NCBI GenBank assembly: GCA_934120645.1
Contig: CAKOUO010000013.1
Coordinates: 1-29,046, forward strand
DNA length: 29,046 nt
From: an uncultured Clostridia bacterium
Lineage (GTDB): Bacteria; Bacillota; Clostridia; TANB77; CAG-508
Direction: 5' to 3'
The notes under the pieces were generated by a model. That model was not told where the DNA came from, searched no databases, and was given only the letters and a program-made list of their open reading frames with translations. The position numbers and the translations under genes are program-made. Below are positions 8,171 through 15,731 of this stretch, piece by piece (the stretch's first letter is position 1; each line of letters begins with the position of its first letter).

Positions 8171-8578
8171 ATGAAAAAAATAATGACAGTAATTACTTTA
8201 ATAATTATGATATTAGGAATGTTTGCATGTGTAAACAAAGTAAATGCAGCTGAAAAAGCAATAGATAATTCAACAGAAAGCAAACTTGTAGAAATAAAAG
8301 AAACACAAGCAAAATCATTACAAGATTATAAAGAAAAATACGGGTCAGATACATATGGATTAGTAGCATACATATTAAATTTAGTTAGAATATATAGTAT
8401 ACCATTTTGCTTTTTAGGAATAGCAATAGGAGCTATACATCAATATGTAATAGGTATTAGAAAATTAGACACATTAGAAAAAGGAATGGGATTAATTGTA
8501 ACCTTTGTTACAATATTAATAATATGCCAAGTTTTACCATTAGCATTTGCAATGTTTGTAAAATTTGGAAGGGGGTAA
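8171..8578 (+). CDS. Small secreted/membrane protein with VirB2/TrbC-like layout
   Basis: This 135-residue protein has a cleavable signal peptide (residues 1-26, ending VNA before AEK) and a short charged region. Two transmembrane segments follow (about 67-90 and 105-130), separated by a basic loop GIRKLDTLEKG. This is the layout of VirB2/TrbC pilin-like subunits of type IV secretion and related machines, but I see no decisive family motif, so the resemblance is structural only. The start follows AGAAAGGGGA by about 9 bases. The gene ends three bases before the CpaE-like gene, whose ribosome binding site lies in its last codons. They are almost certainly co-translated, and a shared envelope function is likely. 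Confidence 0.6.
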   Translation: MKKIMTVITLIIMILGMFACVNKVNAAEKAIDNSTESKLVEIKETQAKSLQDYKEKYGSDTYGLVAYILNLVRIYSIPFCFLGIAIGAIHQYVIGIRKLDTLEKGMGLIVTFVTILIICQVLPLAFAMFVKFGRG

Positions 8579-8581
8579 CAA

Positions 8582-10780
8582 ATGAAAGTTTTATTTGCTG
8601 TAAGTAATGAGGAGATATCAGAATCAATAGTAAAAAAATATCAAAGAGAATATAAGGAAATAATATCATATAAAAATGTTTATTACTTTAATGCAATATT
8701 AAAAGAATTACAAAAAGATAAAAACTATGACAGAATAGTAATAAGTGAAGATTTAGAAGCTTTTACACAAACACAATATGATCAAATAGACAAATTTATA
8801 TTTGATAAATTAGATGGAATTAGTGATGAAGCATCAAATTTAAAAGGAGAAGATATTCCAATTATATTAATATGTTCAGATAGAAGAGAAAAATCTGAGC
8901 AAATGTTAGTTAAATTATTTGGAATAGGCATTTATAATGCTCTATTAGGAAATGATAGAAGCGTAGATAATGTATGTAACTTATTAAATAAACCAAGATT
9001 AAAAAAAGATGCAAAAACATACTACAAAATAGACTCAGATGATGTAACATATCAATCTGAAAGTGAGAATGATGTAAGTGAAGTTGAAATACAAAATATC
9101 TTAGCTCATTATAAAAGATTAGGAAAAGATGAACAAAGATATGTTGATAGTTTTAATAATATAGCATCACAATATAATGATGTTCAATTAAGAATAATAA
9201 GCAAATTCTTACCATTAAATGTAAGAGCTGTACTTGAAGAAAAATCACCAAAATATCAACAATTAATAGCATTTAATAGCAAGGTTTCTGATAGTCTTAG
9301 AGCAGATAAGAAAATAAAAAAACAAGAAATCAACGGAACAAGCGGAAAATTATTAAAATCTGAGAACAAAGAAAAAATATTATCAAAACCAGTAGTAATT
9401 CCATCAGAAGTAAATATGGATGGTATAAAGAAATATGCAAAAACAAAACCAGTTGTTCAACCAATTCAACCAGAAGAAAAAGAGGAAGAACCAACAATAT
9501 TACCTGGATTTAATGATGATATAAAAATGGAAAAAGAAGAAAAAAATGAAGAACCAGAAGTAGTAACACCAAAAAGAGGAAGAGGAAGACCAAGAAAAAC
9601 ACCAGTACCTGAAGAAAATGAAATTGAAAAACCAAAAAGAGGAAGAGGAAGACCAAGAAAAACACCAGTTGAACCAGTACAAGAAGAACAAGAAGACCTT
9701 GAAGAAGAAAACATACTACCAGGTATAGGTGAACAAAGAGAAGAAGAAACAATATTGCCAGGATTTAAAGAAGAACAAGAAGATAACATATTACCAGGAT
9801 TTGAAGAAGAAACAAAACAACAAGAAGAAAAAGTAGTTCCAGAATACAATAATAATATGTATGGAATACAACAAACAAATACATTACAAAATACATTTGA
9901 TGATGTTGATATATCTAATTTATTAACATCAGATAAAAAAGTTGCATGTTTTATAGGAACAAGTAAAAATGGAACATCATTTATAGTTAATAACTTAGCA
10001 GAAATAGCTTCATCAAAAGGAATAGATACAGCAATATTAGATACAACAAAAAACAGAAACTCTTATTATATATATACAAAAAATGAAGAAGATTTAAGAC
10101 AAACAGCAATGAATAGTATAAATAATTTACTACAAGGCAATGCACAAGGCATAAAAGCAAATAAGAATTTAACAGTATATACTTCATTACCAGATGAAAC
10201 TGAAGGAATAGAAAATGCAGGAACAATATTACAAACATTACTAAATAAACATTCATTAGTATTAATAGATTGTGATTTTGGAACACCAATACAATATTTT
10301 GAAAAAGCACAAGAAATATATTTAGTACAAACATATGATGTATTAACAATACAACCATTAACAGCTTTTTTAAGAGAATTGAAAGCAAAAAATATTTTGG
10401 AAGAAGATAAATTAAGAGTTGTTTTAAATAAAGCAATAAAAGTTAGAGGAGTAAATGATAAAACAATAATAGGAGGAATAGCATATTATAATGATCCAGC
10501 AATGTCATTTATGACAGAATTGTTTGACAAAAATACAATAAGATATATAACAGTACCTTTTGACGAAGAAGTATATGCAAAATATTTAGAAAGTGTAATA
10601 AACTGTGAAATATCAATAAAAGGCTATCCAAAAAATATTATACAAATATTAAGTGAACTTTGTAATATGGTATATCCATTAGTTTCAGGAAAATCAACAT
10701 ATGTACCACCAAGAGTAGATAAAAATGGATTCACACCAAGTATAAATTCAACATTAGATCAAATGAAAAATAGATATTAA
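8582..10780 (+). CDS. CpaE/MinD-like protein with AT-hooks and ILPG repeats
   Basis: This is a 732-residue multi-domain protein. Residues 1-135 look like a receiver-like or pseudo-receiver domain (MKVLFAVSNE, then IPIILICSDRR), as in the pilus-associated CpaE family. Residues 165-260 are helical. The charged linker (290-430) holds two AT-hook motifs, KRGRGRPRK at 331-339 and 352-360, and four acidic ILPG(F/I) motifs, the first at 306-310. From about 450 on is a MinD/CpaE-like P-loop domain. Its Walker-A position reads G459-TSKNGTS, with the usual lysine replaced, and LIDCDFG near 561-567 is the Walker-B-like strand. ATP hydrolysis is therefore doubtful. It could position a membrane complex or the nucleoid. 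The ATG at 8582 follows GGAAGGGGG. Confidence 0.7.
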   Translation: MKVLFAVSNEEISESIVKKYQREYKEIISYKNVYYFNAILKELQKDKNYDRIVISEDLEAFTQTQYDQIDKFIFDKLDGISDEASNLKGEDIPIILICSDRREKSEQMLVKLFGIGIYNALLGNDRSVDNVCNLLNKPRLKKDAKTYYKIDSDDVTYQSESENDVSEVEIQNILAHYKRLGKDEQRYVDSFNNIASQYNDVQLRIISKFLPLNVRAVLEEKSPKYQQLIAFNSKVSDSLRADKKIKKQEINGTSGKLLKSENKEKILSKPVVIPSEVNMDGIKKYAKTKPVVQPIQPEEKEEEPTILPGFNDDIKMEKEEKNEEPEVVTPKRGRGRPRKTPVPEENEIEKPKRGRGRPRKTPVEPVQEEQEDLEEENILPGIGEQREEETILPGFKEEQEDNILPGFEEETKQQEEKVVPEYNNNMYGIQQTNTLQNTFDDVDISNLLTSDKKVACFIGTSKNGTSFIVNNLAEIASSKGIDTAILDTTKNRNSYYIYTKNEEDLRQTAMNSINNLLQGNAQGIKANKNLTVYTSLPDETEGIENAGTILQTLLNKHSLVLIDCDFGTPIQYFEKAQEIYLVQTYDVLTIQPLTAFLRELKAKNILEEDKLRVVLNKAIKVRGVNDKTIIGGIAYYNDPAMSFMTELFDKNTIRYITVPFDEEVYAKYLESVINCEISIKGYPKNIIQILSELCNMVYPLVSGKSTYVPPRVDKNGFTPSINSTLDQMKNRY
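9569..9669 (+). repeat. In-frame direct repeat encoding two AT-hooks
   Basis: The 38 bases at 9569-9606 recur without change at 9632-9669, a period of 63 bases or 21 codons. Each copy encodes PKRGRGRPRKTPV. Identity at the DNA level suggests a recent duplication. Confidence 0.9.
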
Positions 10781-10799
10781 TATATTAGGGGGGAAAGAA

Positions 10800-11879
10800 G
10801 TGTTAATAGCAATAGTAATAATATTAATAATAGTAGTTATTGGACTAGTTATATATAATCTTAATATACACAAAAAAATACAAACATATAGAAACATTAA
10901 CCAAAAAATAACTAACTTATCAGTAGTACAAGATTTTATGAGTGCAATAGGAGAAGCATCTACAGTAGATCAAAAAATAAAGAAAATAAATGACATACTA
11001 ATTGAAAAATACGAAATTAAATATTCTACAATAGTTGTATTTAATGGAGCAGAATATGAAGTAAAAGCTTCAAATGTAGATGAAAGACACTGGGATTCAT
11101 TAAGATCTTTACAAGATGTAGACATGTTCAAAGATAGTATAGCACAAGCTACCCCTAAATATGTTACAGTAAATAATGACCAAGAAAGACTACCATACCA
11201 AAAAATGGAATTTGGAAGAGCAAAATCAGCAATATTCTTTCCACTATACATAGATAATGTATATATAGGATATTGGATAATTGAAAGTGGAACACCACAT
11301 GATTTTGATAATGTAGATACAACAGTATTAGAAGTAATAAAAGATAATATAGTTTCAGTATTAAAAACAGTAGTACACCAAAAAACATTGGAATCAATAG
11401 TAAGAAAAGATTTATTTTCTGGTCTATATTCAGAAGAATATTTATATGGAAAAGGAAAGAAAATAATAGACCAATATACAACATCAACAATATGTATGTT
11501 TAAAATAACAAATCTAGAAGAAATAAATCAAAAATACTCACGTGAATTAGGAAATGAATTAATAATAAAAATAAGTGATTATATTAAAAATAACATTGCT
11601 GACCAATATGTTTTTGTAAGATATATGGGACCAAAATTTGTAATTGCATTTTCTGGAGTAGAAGTAAAAGCAGTAGCTGATTTTGTAAACGACTTAAAAG
11701 AAAAAATAGAAAGCACACCAATTTCATTAGAAGATAATAAAAAACAAGTTGCAATACCAAGATTAAATTTTGCAATATCAACATACTATAAAGGAACAGG
11801 ACTAGAAGAAGTTCTTAAAAAATTGGAAGAATATTTAGATAATGCTGATAAAAAAGAAAGCGATATCACAAATATTTAA
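10800..11879 (+). CDS. Membrane-anchored GAF protein with degenerate GGDEF domain
   Basis: This 359-residue protein begins with a transmembrane helix (residues 1-19). It continues with a short coiled stretch, a GAF-like sensory domain (about 35-195; IVVFNGAEYEVKAS, then AIFFPLYIDNVYIGYW), and a GGDEF-like domain (about 200-345; RKDLFSGLYSEEYL at its start). The signature loop reads RYMGPKF instead of RYGGDEF, so cyclic-di-GMP synthesis is improbable; it may bind a nucleotide or act as a dimerising signal module. The start is a GTG seven bases after a run of six G (10788-10793). It follows the CpaE-like gene by 19 bases in the same operon and precedes ireB. Confidence 0.75.
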   Translation: MLIAIVIILIIVVIGLVIYNLNIHKKIQTYRNINQKITNLSVVQDFMSAIGEASTVDQKIKKINDILIEKYEIKYSTIVVFNGAEYEVKASNVDERHWDSLRSLQDVDMFKDSIAQATPKYVTVNNDQERLPYQKMEFGRAKSAIFFPLYIDNVYIGYWIIESGTPHDFDNVDTTVLEVIKDNIVSVLKTVVHQKTLESIVRKDLFSGLYSEEYLYGKGKKIIDQYTTSTICMFKITNLEEINQKYSRELGNELIIKISDYIKNNIADQYVFVRYMGPKFVIAFSGVEVKAVADFVNDLKEKIESTPISLEDNKKQVAIPRLNFAISTYYKGTGLEEVLKKLEEYLDNADKKESDITNI

Positions 11880-11901
11880 ATAAAAAGGAGGCAAGAACAT
11901 T

Positions 11902-12162
11902 ATGGAATTTGACAAAACAATGAACTTTCAAGTAGAAAGAGAAGAGAATACAAAAACAAAGGAAATTTTAAAAGACGTATATGAATCATTATCAGAAAAA
12001 GGATATAATCCTATAAATCAAATTGTAGGATATATATTATCAGGAGATCCAACATATATAACAAGTTATAATGATGCAAGAAATAAAATAAGAACAATAG
12101 AAAGAGACGAACTATTAGAAAAAATGGTAAGAAACTATATAGGACTAGATTTAGAGGATTAA
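11902..12162 (+). CDS. ireB: IreB family regulatory phosphoprotein (UPF0297)
   Basis: This 86-residue protein matches the IreB/YrzL family over its full length: FDKTMNF at the N-terminus, VYESLSEKGYNPINQIVGYILSGDP in the middle and DPTYITSYNDARNKI after it. In Enterococcus the homologue is phosphorylated on N-terminal threonines by the PASTA kinase IreK and regulates cephalosporin resistance. Thr6 here lies in the equivalent region. AAGGAGG precedes the start by 11 bases. The stop is one base before ruvX. In most Firmicutes this gene lies between alaS and ruvX, but here alaS is replaced by the CpaE-like gene set. Confidence 0.93.
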   Translation: MEFDKTMNFQVEREENTKTKEILKDVYESLSEKGYNPINQIVGYILSGDPTYITSYNDARNKIRTIERDELLEKMVRNYIGLDLED

Positions 12163-12163
12163 T

Positions 12164-12586
12164 ATGAGAAAATTAGGAATAGATTATGGAGATGCTCGAG
12201 TTGGAATAGCAATAACAGACCCATTAAATATTACAGTACAAGGATTAGAAACAATACAACGAAATAATTCGGACAAAGTAGTATTAAGAAGACTAGACGA
12301 AATATTAGAAAAATATGAAGTTGACACAATTGTAGTAGGAATGCCATTAAATTTAAAGGGTGAAAAAACAGTAAGAGCAGAAATTACAGAACAATTTATA
12401 CATAAGCTAAAATGCAAATATAACAAAATGAAAATAGAAACAATTGACGAAAGGCTAACAACTGTTGCAGCACATAAAACTATGAATTTTTTAGATATAA
12501 ATAAGAATAAAAAACGAGATATAGTAGATACTATATCTGCAGTATATATTTTAGAAACATATATGAATAGATTAAAAAATATTTAA
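12164..12586 (+). CDS. ruvX: Putative pre-16S rRNA nuclease / Holliday junction resolvase RuvX (YqgF)
   Basis: This is a 140-residue RNase H-fold nuclease of the YqgF/RuvX family, the usual length. LGIDYGDARVGIAITDP near the N-terminus holds the first catalytic Asp7. TIVVGMPLNLKG and IETIDERLTTVAA supply the second acidic site, and KRDIVDTISAVYILE the third. The family trims 16S rRNA ends and has been proposed to resolve Holliday junctions. It starts one base after ireB, with AGAGGA as ribosome binding site inside the ireB end, so the two are coupled. Confidence 0.95.
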   Translation: MRKLGIDYGDARVGIAITDPLNITVQGLETIQRNNSDKVVLRRLDEILEKYEVDTIVVGMPLNLKGEKTVRAEITEQFIHKLKCKYNKMKIETIDERLTTVAAHKTMNFLDINKNKKRDIVDTISAVYILETYMNRLKNI

Positions 12587-12607
12587 TAAATAAATTTACT
12601 TAAATAG

Positions 12608-12636
12608 TTGCAAAAAATCATAAAATAAGATATTAT
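12608..12636 (+). promoter_or_regulatory. Sigma-A promoter for the DUF1292 gene
   Basis: TTGCAA (12608-12613) and TATTAT (12631-12636) are 17 bases apart in the 117-base gap between ruvX and the DUF1292 gene. Confidence 0.7.
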
Positions 12637-12703
12637 AATTGCGGTATTTAAAATATTTAAATATAAATTTTTTTATAAGTAACCAATTGAAAGGAGAAAA
12701 ATT

Positions 12704-13012
12704 ATGGACGAAAACTTTGAAGGAGAAGAATTAGATAACATAGTAGTTTTAAATGACGAAGATGGAAATGAAGTAAAATTCGAATTCTTAGACTTAGTAG
12801 AATTAGATGATGAAGAATACGTTGTATTACTACCAGTAACAGCAGAAGGAGAAGAAGATGAAGGAGAAGTAGTAATATTAAAAGTTGAAGATAATGATGA
12901 TGAAGAATCAGATGAAGAATCATATGTAAGTGTAGAAGATGAAGAAATATTAAATAAAGTATTTGAAATATTCAAAGAAAAATTTAAAGACGACTTTGAT
13001 TTCGTAGACTAA
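12704..13012 (+). CDS. DUF1292 family acidic protein (YrzB-like)
   Basis: This 102-residue, strongly acidic cytosolic protein has VVLNDEDGNEVKFEFLDLVELDDEEYVVLLPV, the conserved core of DUF1292, followed by an Asp/Glu-rich tail with VEDEEILNKVFEIFKEKFKD. No catalytic residues are apparent. Its position after ireB and ruvX is the standard Firmicutes arrangement (yrzL-yrrK-yrzB in Bacillus), but here it has its own promoter. AAAGGAG precedes the start. Confidence 0.9.
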   Translation: MDENFEGEELDNIVVLNDEDGNEVKFEFLDLVELDDEEYVVLLPVTAEGEEDEGEVVILKVEDNDDEESDEESYVSVEDEEILNKVFEIFKEKFKDDFDFVD

Positions 13013-13024
13013 TCATAAATTATA

Positions 13025-13049
13025 AAAAGGCGGATTTCATCCGCCTTTT
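13025..13049 (+). terminator. Rho-independent terminator after the DUF1292 gene
   Basis: AAAAGGCGGAT (13025-13035) pairs perfectly with ATCCGCCTTTT (13039-13049) around a TTC loop. Confidence 0.9.
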
Positions 13050-13085
13050 AAGTTATTATTTTAAATTATATTGGAGGAAAAATAA

Positions 13086-13565
13086 ATGAAAAAATTATCA
13101 ACATATTTATTAGTAATGTTTATGATAATGTTCTGGATTTTAAGAATTATAATAGAATTATCATCAGAATTAGGAAGAGATTTTATAGGAATAAAACCAA
13201 TAAATTCAACATTTGAAATAATATTATTATTTGCTTTTTTAGTATGTTTAGTATTAGTAATAAAAAGAAAACTAGTAGGACCACTATTATATTTAACATT
13301 GCATGCAATATATTTTGGAGGAGATATAACAACTAAATTGAATACATTATCAGCAAATGGAACATTGTCAATGACAGAAAATGTAGAACTAATGATATCA
13401 ACAATTGGAATTATCCTACCACTTGCAGTGTTATTAGACTATCTATTAGATAAGAACAGAAAGAATAATCCAAAAGATAAGAAAACAGACTGGTTCTATG
13501 GAAATAAAGAATATGAGAGAAAATTAGACGAAAGAGCAGATAAAAATAATTATAGAACATTATAA
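13086..13565 (+). CDS. Hypothetical membrane protein with charged C-terminal tail
   Basis: This 159-residue protein has about four transmembrane segments (residues 6-23, 40-57, 62-80 and 103-122) and a 37-residue cytoplasmic tail. The tail DKKTDWFYGNKEYERKLDER is distinctive: alternating Lys/Asp/Glu with WFYGNKEY. I recall similar tails on other uncharacterised clostridial membrane proteins, but cannot name a family. TTGGAGGAAAA precedes the start. No promoter is obvious in the 36 bases after the terminator, so it may depend on read-through. Confidence 0.75.
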   Translation: MKKLSTYLLVMFMIMFWILRIIIELSSELGRDFIGIKPINSTFEIILLFAFLVCLVLVIKRKLVGPLLYLTLHAIYFGGDITTKLNTLSANGTLSMTENVELMISTIGIILPLAVLLDYLLDKNRKNNPKDKKTDWFYGNKEYERKLDERADKNNYRTL

Positions 13566-13638
13566 TTAGAAGCAAATATAAACTGTAACATTGCACAAAA
13601 ATAGCAAAAATAAAAAATTATAGAAGGAAAATAATTAA

Positions 13639-14024
13639 ATGGAAAAAAATAAAACTGATTTTTAAATCCAGAATCTTTTTATGAAACTATTGAGCCTTGT
13701 ACTATATCTGAAACAATACTTAAACTTATTAATAAACTAAGAAAAAATAACGTCAAGATGTATTGTCTATCAGGAATGAGATTTTCATTGCATTTTAAAG
13801 CCAAAGAACATTTTATTCATAAGTATTATGGAGATGATATAGAATTAATTTCAACAAGAAATCAAGAGTTAAAAGTTGATGCTGTAAAAATAATTAAGAT
13901 AATTAATGATTGTAATTTAGATGAAATATTATTTGTAGATGATATTAAAGAAAACATTGTTAGATTTAATAATTTTGGAATAAAAGCATTATTACCTAAT
14001 GAAGTTGAAACAGTTATAGAGTAA
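13639..14024 (+). pseudogene. HAD-superfamily-like hydrolase, frameshifted near its start
   Basis: The gene starts at the ATG at 13639, 10 bases after AGAAGGA, reads MEKNKTDF and hits TAA at 13663-13665. In another frame the sequence continues NPESFYETIEPCTISETILKLINKLRK and runs open to 14024. One T added to the T-run at 13659-13663 would join the two as one reading frame of about 128 residues. The intact part shows YCLSGM (motif II-like Ser) and DEILFVDDIKENIVRFNNFGIKAL, the classic HAD motif IV with its Asp pair. The nucleophile motif I (DxDxT/V) is absent even after repair, so the gene was truncated already or belongs to a lineage without it. The downstream ATG at 13758 has no good ribosome binding site. 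A sequencing error in the homopolymer is possible. Confidence 0.65.
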
Positions 14025-14067
14025 GTAAAAGAAGAGAAGACGAAAGTTTTTTAGGAGAGATTTATAT

Positions 14068-14682
14068 ATGGAAAAATGGTTAAAATGGGCGATAGAAATT
14101 CAAAGTTTAGCACAAGCAGGATTGGCATATACAAATAATGTTTATGATATAGAAAGATATGAAAGGTTAAGAGAAATATCAGCAGAAATAATAAAAGAAA
14201 AAAGCAATATAAGTTTAGAAAAAGTAAAAGACTTATTTTGTAATGAAACTGGTTATCAAACACCCAAAATTGATACTAGAGCAGTGATTTTTGAGGATAA
14301 TAAAATTTTATTAACTCACGAAAATAATGGAACTTGGGCATTACCGGGTGGTTGGTGCGATGTATTAGAAAGTGTTAAATCAAATACTATAAAGGAAGTA
14401 AAAGAAGAAACTGGATTAGATGTAGAAACAATTAAAATAATTTCTATACAAGACCGAAATAAACATAATAAGCCAATATATGCGTATGGCGTATGTAAAG
14501 TTTTTATATTATGTGATGTTATTGGTGGAGAATTTATAAAAAATATTGAAACAACAGAAATAAAATATTTTTCATTAGATGAGATACCCAATAATTTAGC
14601 AGAAGAAAAAACAAATAAAGAGCAAATTGAGATGTGTTTTAAAGCATATAAAGATGAAAATTGGCAAACACAATTTGACTAA
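14068..14682 (+). CDS. NUDIX hydrolase with N-terminal helical domain
   Basis: This 204-residue enzyme has an N-terminal helical NUDIX-associated domain (residues 1-60; WLKWAIEIQSLAQAGLAY, then YDIERYERLREI). The NUDIX fold follows. The NUDIX box G95-WCDVL-E101-SVKSNTI-K109-E-V-K-E-E-T-G matches GX5EX7REUXEEXGU except that Lys replaces the Arg. The catalytic glutamates that bind magnesium are kept. Members of this two-domain group hydrolyse nucleoside diphosphate-linked compounds such as ADP-ribose; the exact substrate is not visible. TAGGAGAG lies upstream. The next gene, a nucleoside-deoxyribosyltransferase-like protein, suggests a shared nucleotide-salvage or sanitation role. Confidence 0.9.
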   Translation: MEKWLKWAIEIQSLAQAGLAYTNNVYDIERYERLREISAEIIKEKSNISLEKVKDLFCNETGYQTPKIDTRAVIFEDNKILLTHENNGTWALPGGWCDVLESVKSNTIKEVKEETGLDVETIKIISIQDRNKHNKPIYAYGVCKVFILCDVIGGEFIKNIETTEIKYFSLDEIPNNLAEEKTNKEQIEMCFKAYKDENWQTQFD

Positions 14683-14736
14683 AGGATTAGAAGAATAAAA
14701 AATTAAATGTAATGAGAATTGTAGAGGAGATGAAAA

Positions 14737-15060
14737 ATGAATAACAAAAATAAAAAATATAAGATAATAACTTTATGTGGATCAATAAAATTTAAAGATA
14801 TATTTTTGAAAGTTCAAGAGAATCTTACTCTAGAAGGTAATATTGTATTTACCCCTAATTTTTTTAACAATATAAAAAAAGAAGAAATAACCATAGATAC
14901 TAAAAATATGTTAGATGAAATGCATAGGCAAAAAATAGATATGTCTGATGAAATTTATGTAATTAATATGAATGGTTATATAGGAGAAAGTACAAAATCT
15001 GAAATAGAATATGCAAAATCAAAAGGAAAAAATATATTTTATTTAGAAAATATTAAATAA
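14737..15060 (+). CDS. Nucleoside 2-deoxyribosyltransferase-like protein
   Basis: This compact 107-residue protein has the Rossmann-like start IITLCGSIKFKD, then MLDEMHRQKIDMSDEIYVINMNGYIGESTKSEIEYAKSKGK, which is the nucleotide-deoxyribosyltransferase/DUF4406-type fold. Glu in GESTKSEIEYA is the likely nucleophile position of N-deoxyribosyltransferases. It may cleave or exchange N-glycosidic bonds of nucleosides or nucleotides. AGAGGAG precedes the start. It lies 54 bases after the NUDIX gene and 23 bases before the acetyltransferase. Confidence 0.75.
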   Translation: MNNKNKKYKIITLCGSIKFKDIFLKVQENLTLEGNIVFTPNFFNNIKKEEITIDTKNMLDEMHRQKIDMSDEIYVINMNGYIGESTKSEIEYAKSKGKNIFYLENIK

Positions 15061-15083
15061 AATAATATTTGGAGAAAAATTAT

Positions 15084-15530
15084 ATGAAAATTTTTGAAGT
15101 AAAAGATAGAACAACAACACTAATAAATAAATTATTAGAAGTATGGGAAGATTCAGTAAAAGCAACACACCTATTTTTGTCAAATGAAGAAATAGAAAAT
15201 ATTAAAAAATATGTACCACAGGCATTAAAAGGAGTATCACACTTAATAATTATAGAAAATGAAAATAATGTACCTATTGCTTTTATGGGAATAGAAGACA
15301 CAAAACTTGAAATGTTATTTATTAAAAATAGTGAAAGAGGAAAAGGATTAGGAAAGCAACTATTAAATTATGGCATAAAAAATTATAAAATTAATGAACT
15401 AGTAGTTAATGAACAAAACCATAAAGCAAAAGGATTTTATGAACATATGGGATTTAAAACTTATAAAAGATCAGAACTAGATGAACAAGGAAATGCATAT
15501 CCAATTTTATATATGAGATTAGAAAAATAA
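15084..15530 (+). CDS. GNAT family N-acetyltransferase
   Basis: This 148-residue acetyltransferase transfers an acetyl group from acetyl-CoA to an amine. LEMLFIKNSERGKGLGKQLL is motif A with the pyrophosphate loop R-G-x-G-L-G. VNEQNHKAKGFYEHMGFKTYKRSE is motif B with the usual Asn and Tyr. The N-terminal WEDSVKATHLFLSNEEIENI is typical of the small YjaB/PhnO-like branch. The substrate is unknown. I start at the ATG at 15084; the TTG at 15069 overlaps the GGAG ribosome binding site. A terminator follows. Confidence 0.9.
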   Translation: MKIFEVKDRTTTLINKLLEVWEDSVKATHLFLSNEEIENIKKYVPQALKGVSHLIIIENENNVPIAFMGIEDTKLEMLFIKNSERGKGLGKQLLNYGIKNYKINELVVNEQNHKAKGFYEHMGFKTYKRSELDEQGNAYPILYMRLEK

Positions 15531-15555
15531 AATACAATTAGTTAGAGAGATGAAT

Positions 15556-15611
15556 AGTAAGTTGTTATTTAAAATAAATTATTGAATTTATAAATAACAT
15601 TTACTTTTTTT
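15556..15611 (+). terminator. Terminator after the acetyltransferase
   Basis: AGTAA (15556-15560) and GTTATTTA (15564-15571) pair with TAAATAAC (15591-15598) and TTACT (15601-15605). A run of seven T follows (15605-15611). The loop is AT-rich and long, so strength is uncertain. Confidence 0.55.
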
Positions 15612-15667
15612 GTTCACATAATAAATTTTCTTGACATAAATAACAAAAATGTAAAAAATAGGGCGTT

Positions 15668-15725
15668 TTCGTAAAATAATTACAGGTATTCGTAAAAAAA
15701 AAAGAAAAAAAAGAATAATTATGAT
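15668..15725 (+). promoter_or_regulatory. Direct-repeat activator site and -10 box of the RiPP locus
   Basis: TTCGTAAAA occurs at 15668-15676 and again at 15689-15697, 21 bases start to start (12-base gap), followed by a long A-tract. TATGAT (15720-15725) is a plausible -10, and the -35 position is only A's. Paired 9-bp direct repeats with a 12-bp gap upstream of a weak promoter are the known pattern for LytTR-type response regulators at bacteriocin operons. The rest of the 341-base gap holds the preceding terminator (15556-15611), the foldable leader (15732-15845) and the ribosome binding site (15856-15863). Confidence 0.5.
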
Positions 15726-15731
15726 AAGATA

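Noticed and set aside
9569..9669. Direct repeats as a CRISPR-like array
   Set aside because: Only two copies, in frame within a gene, with coding spacers.
9466..9849. Long open frames on the minus strand opposite the AT-hook and acidic linker
   Set aside because: They mirror the repetitive GAA/AGA codons of the real gene and give low-complexity Ser/Phe/Leu proteins.
12673..12975. Ser-rich open frame opposite the DUF1292 gene
   Set aside because: Antisense image of Asp/Glu codons; no ribosome binding site.
15631..15659. TTGACA at 15631 as the RiPP promoter -35
   Set aside because: No acceptable -10 lies 15-19 bases downstream; TATGAT at 15720 with direct repeats fits better.
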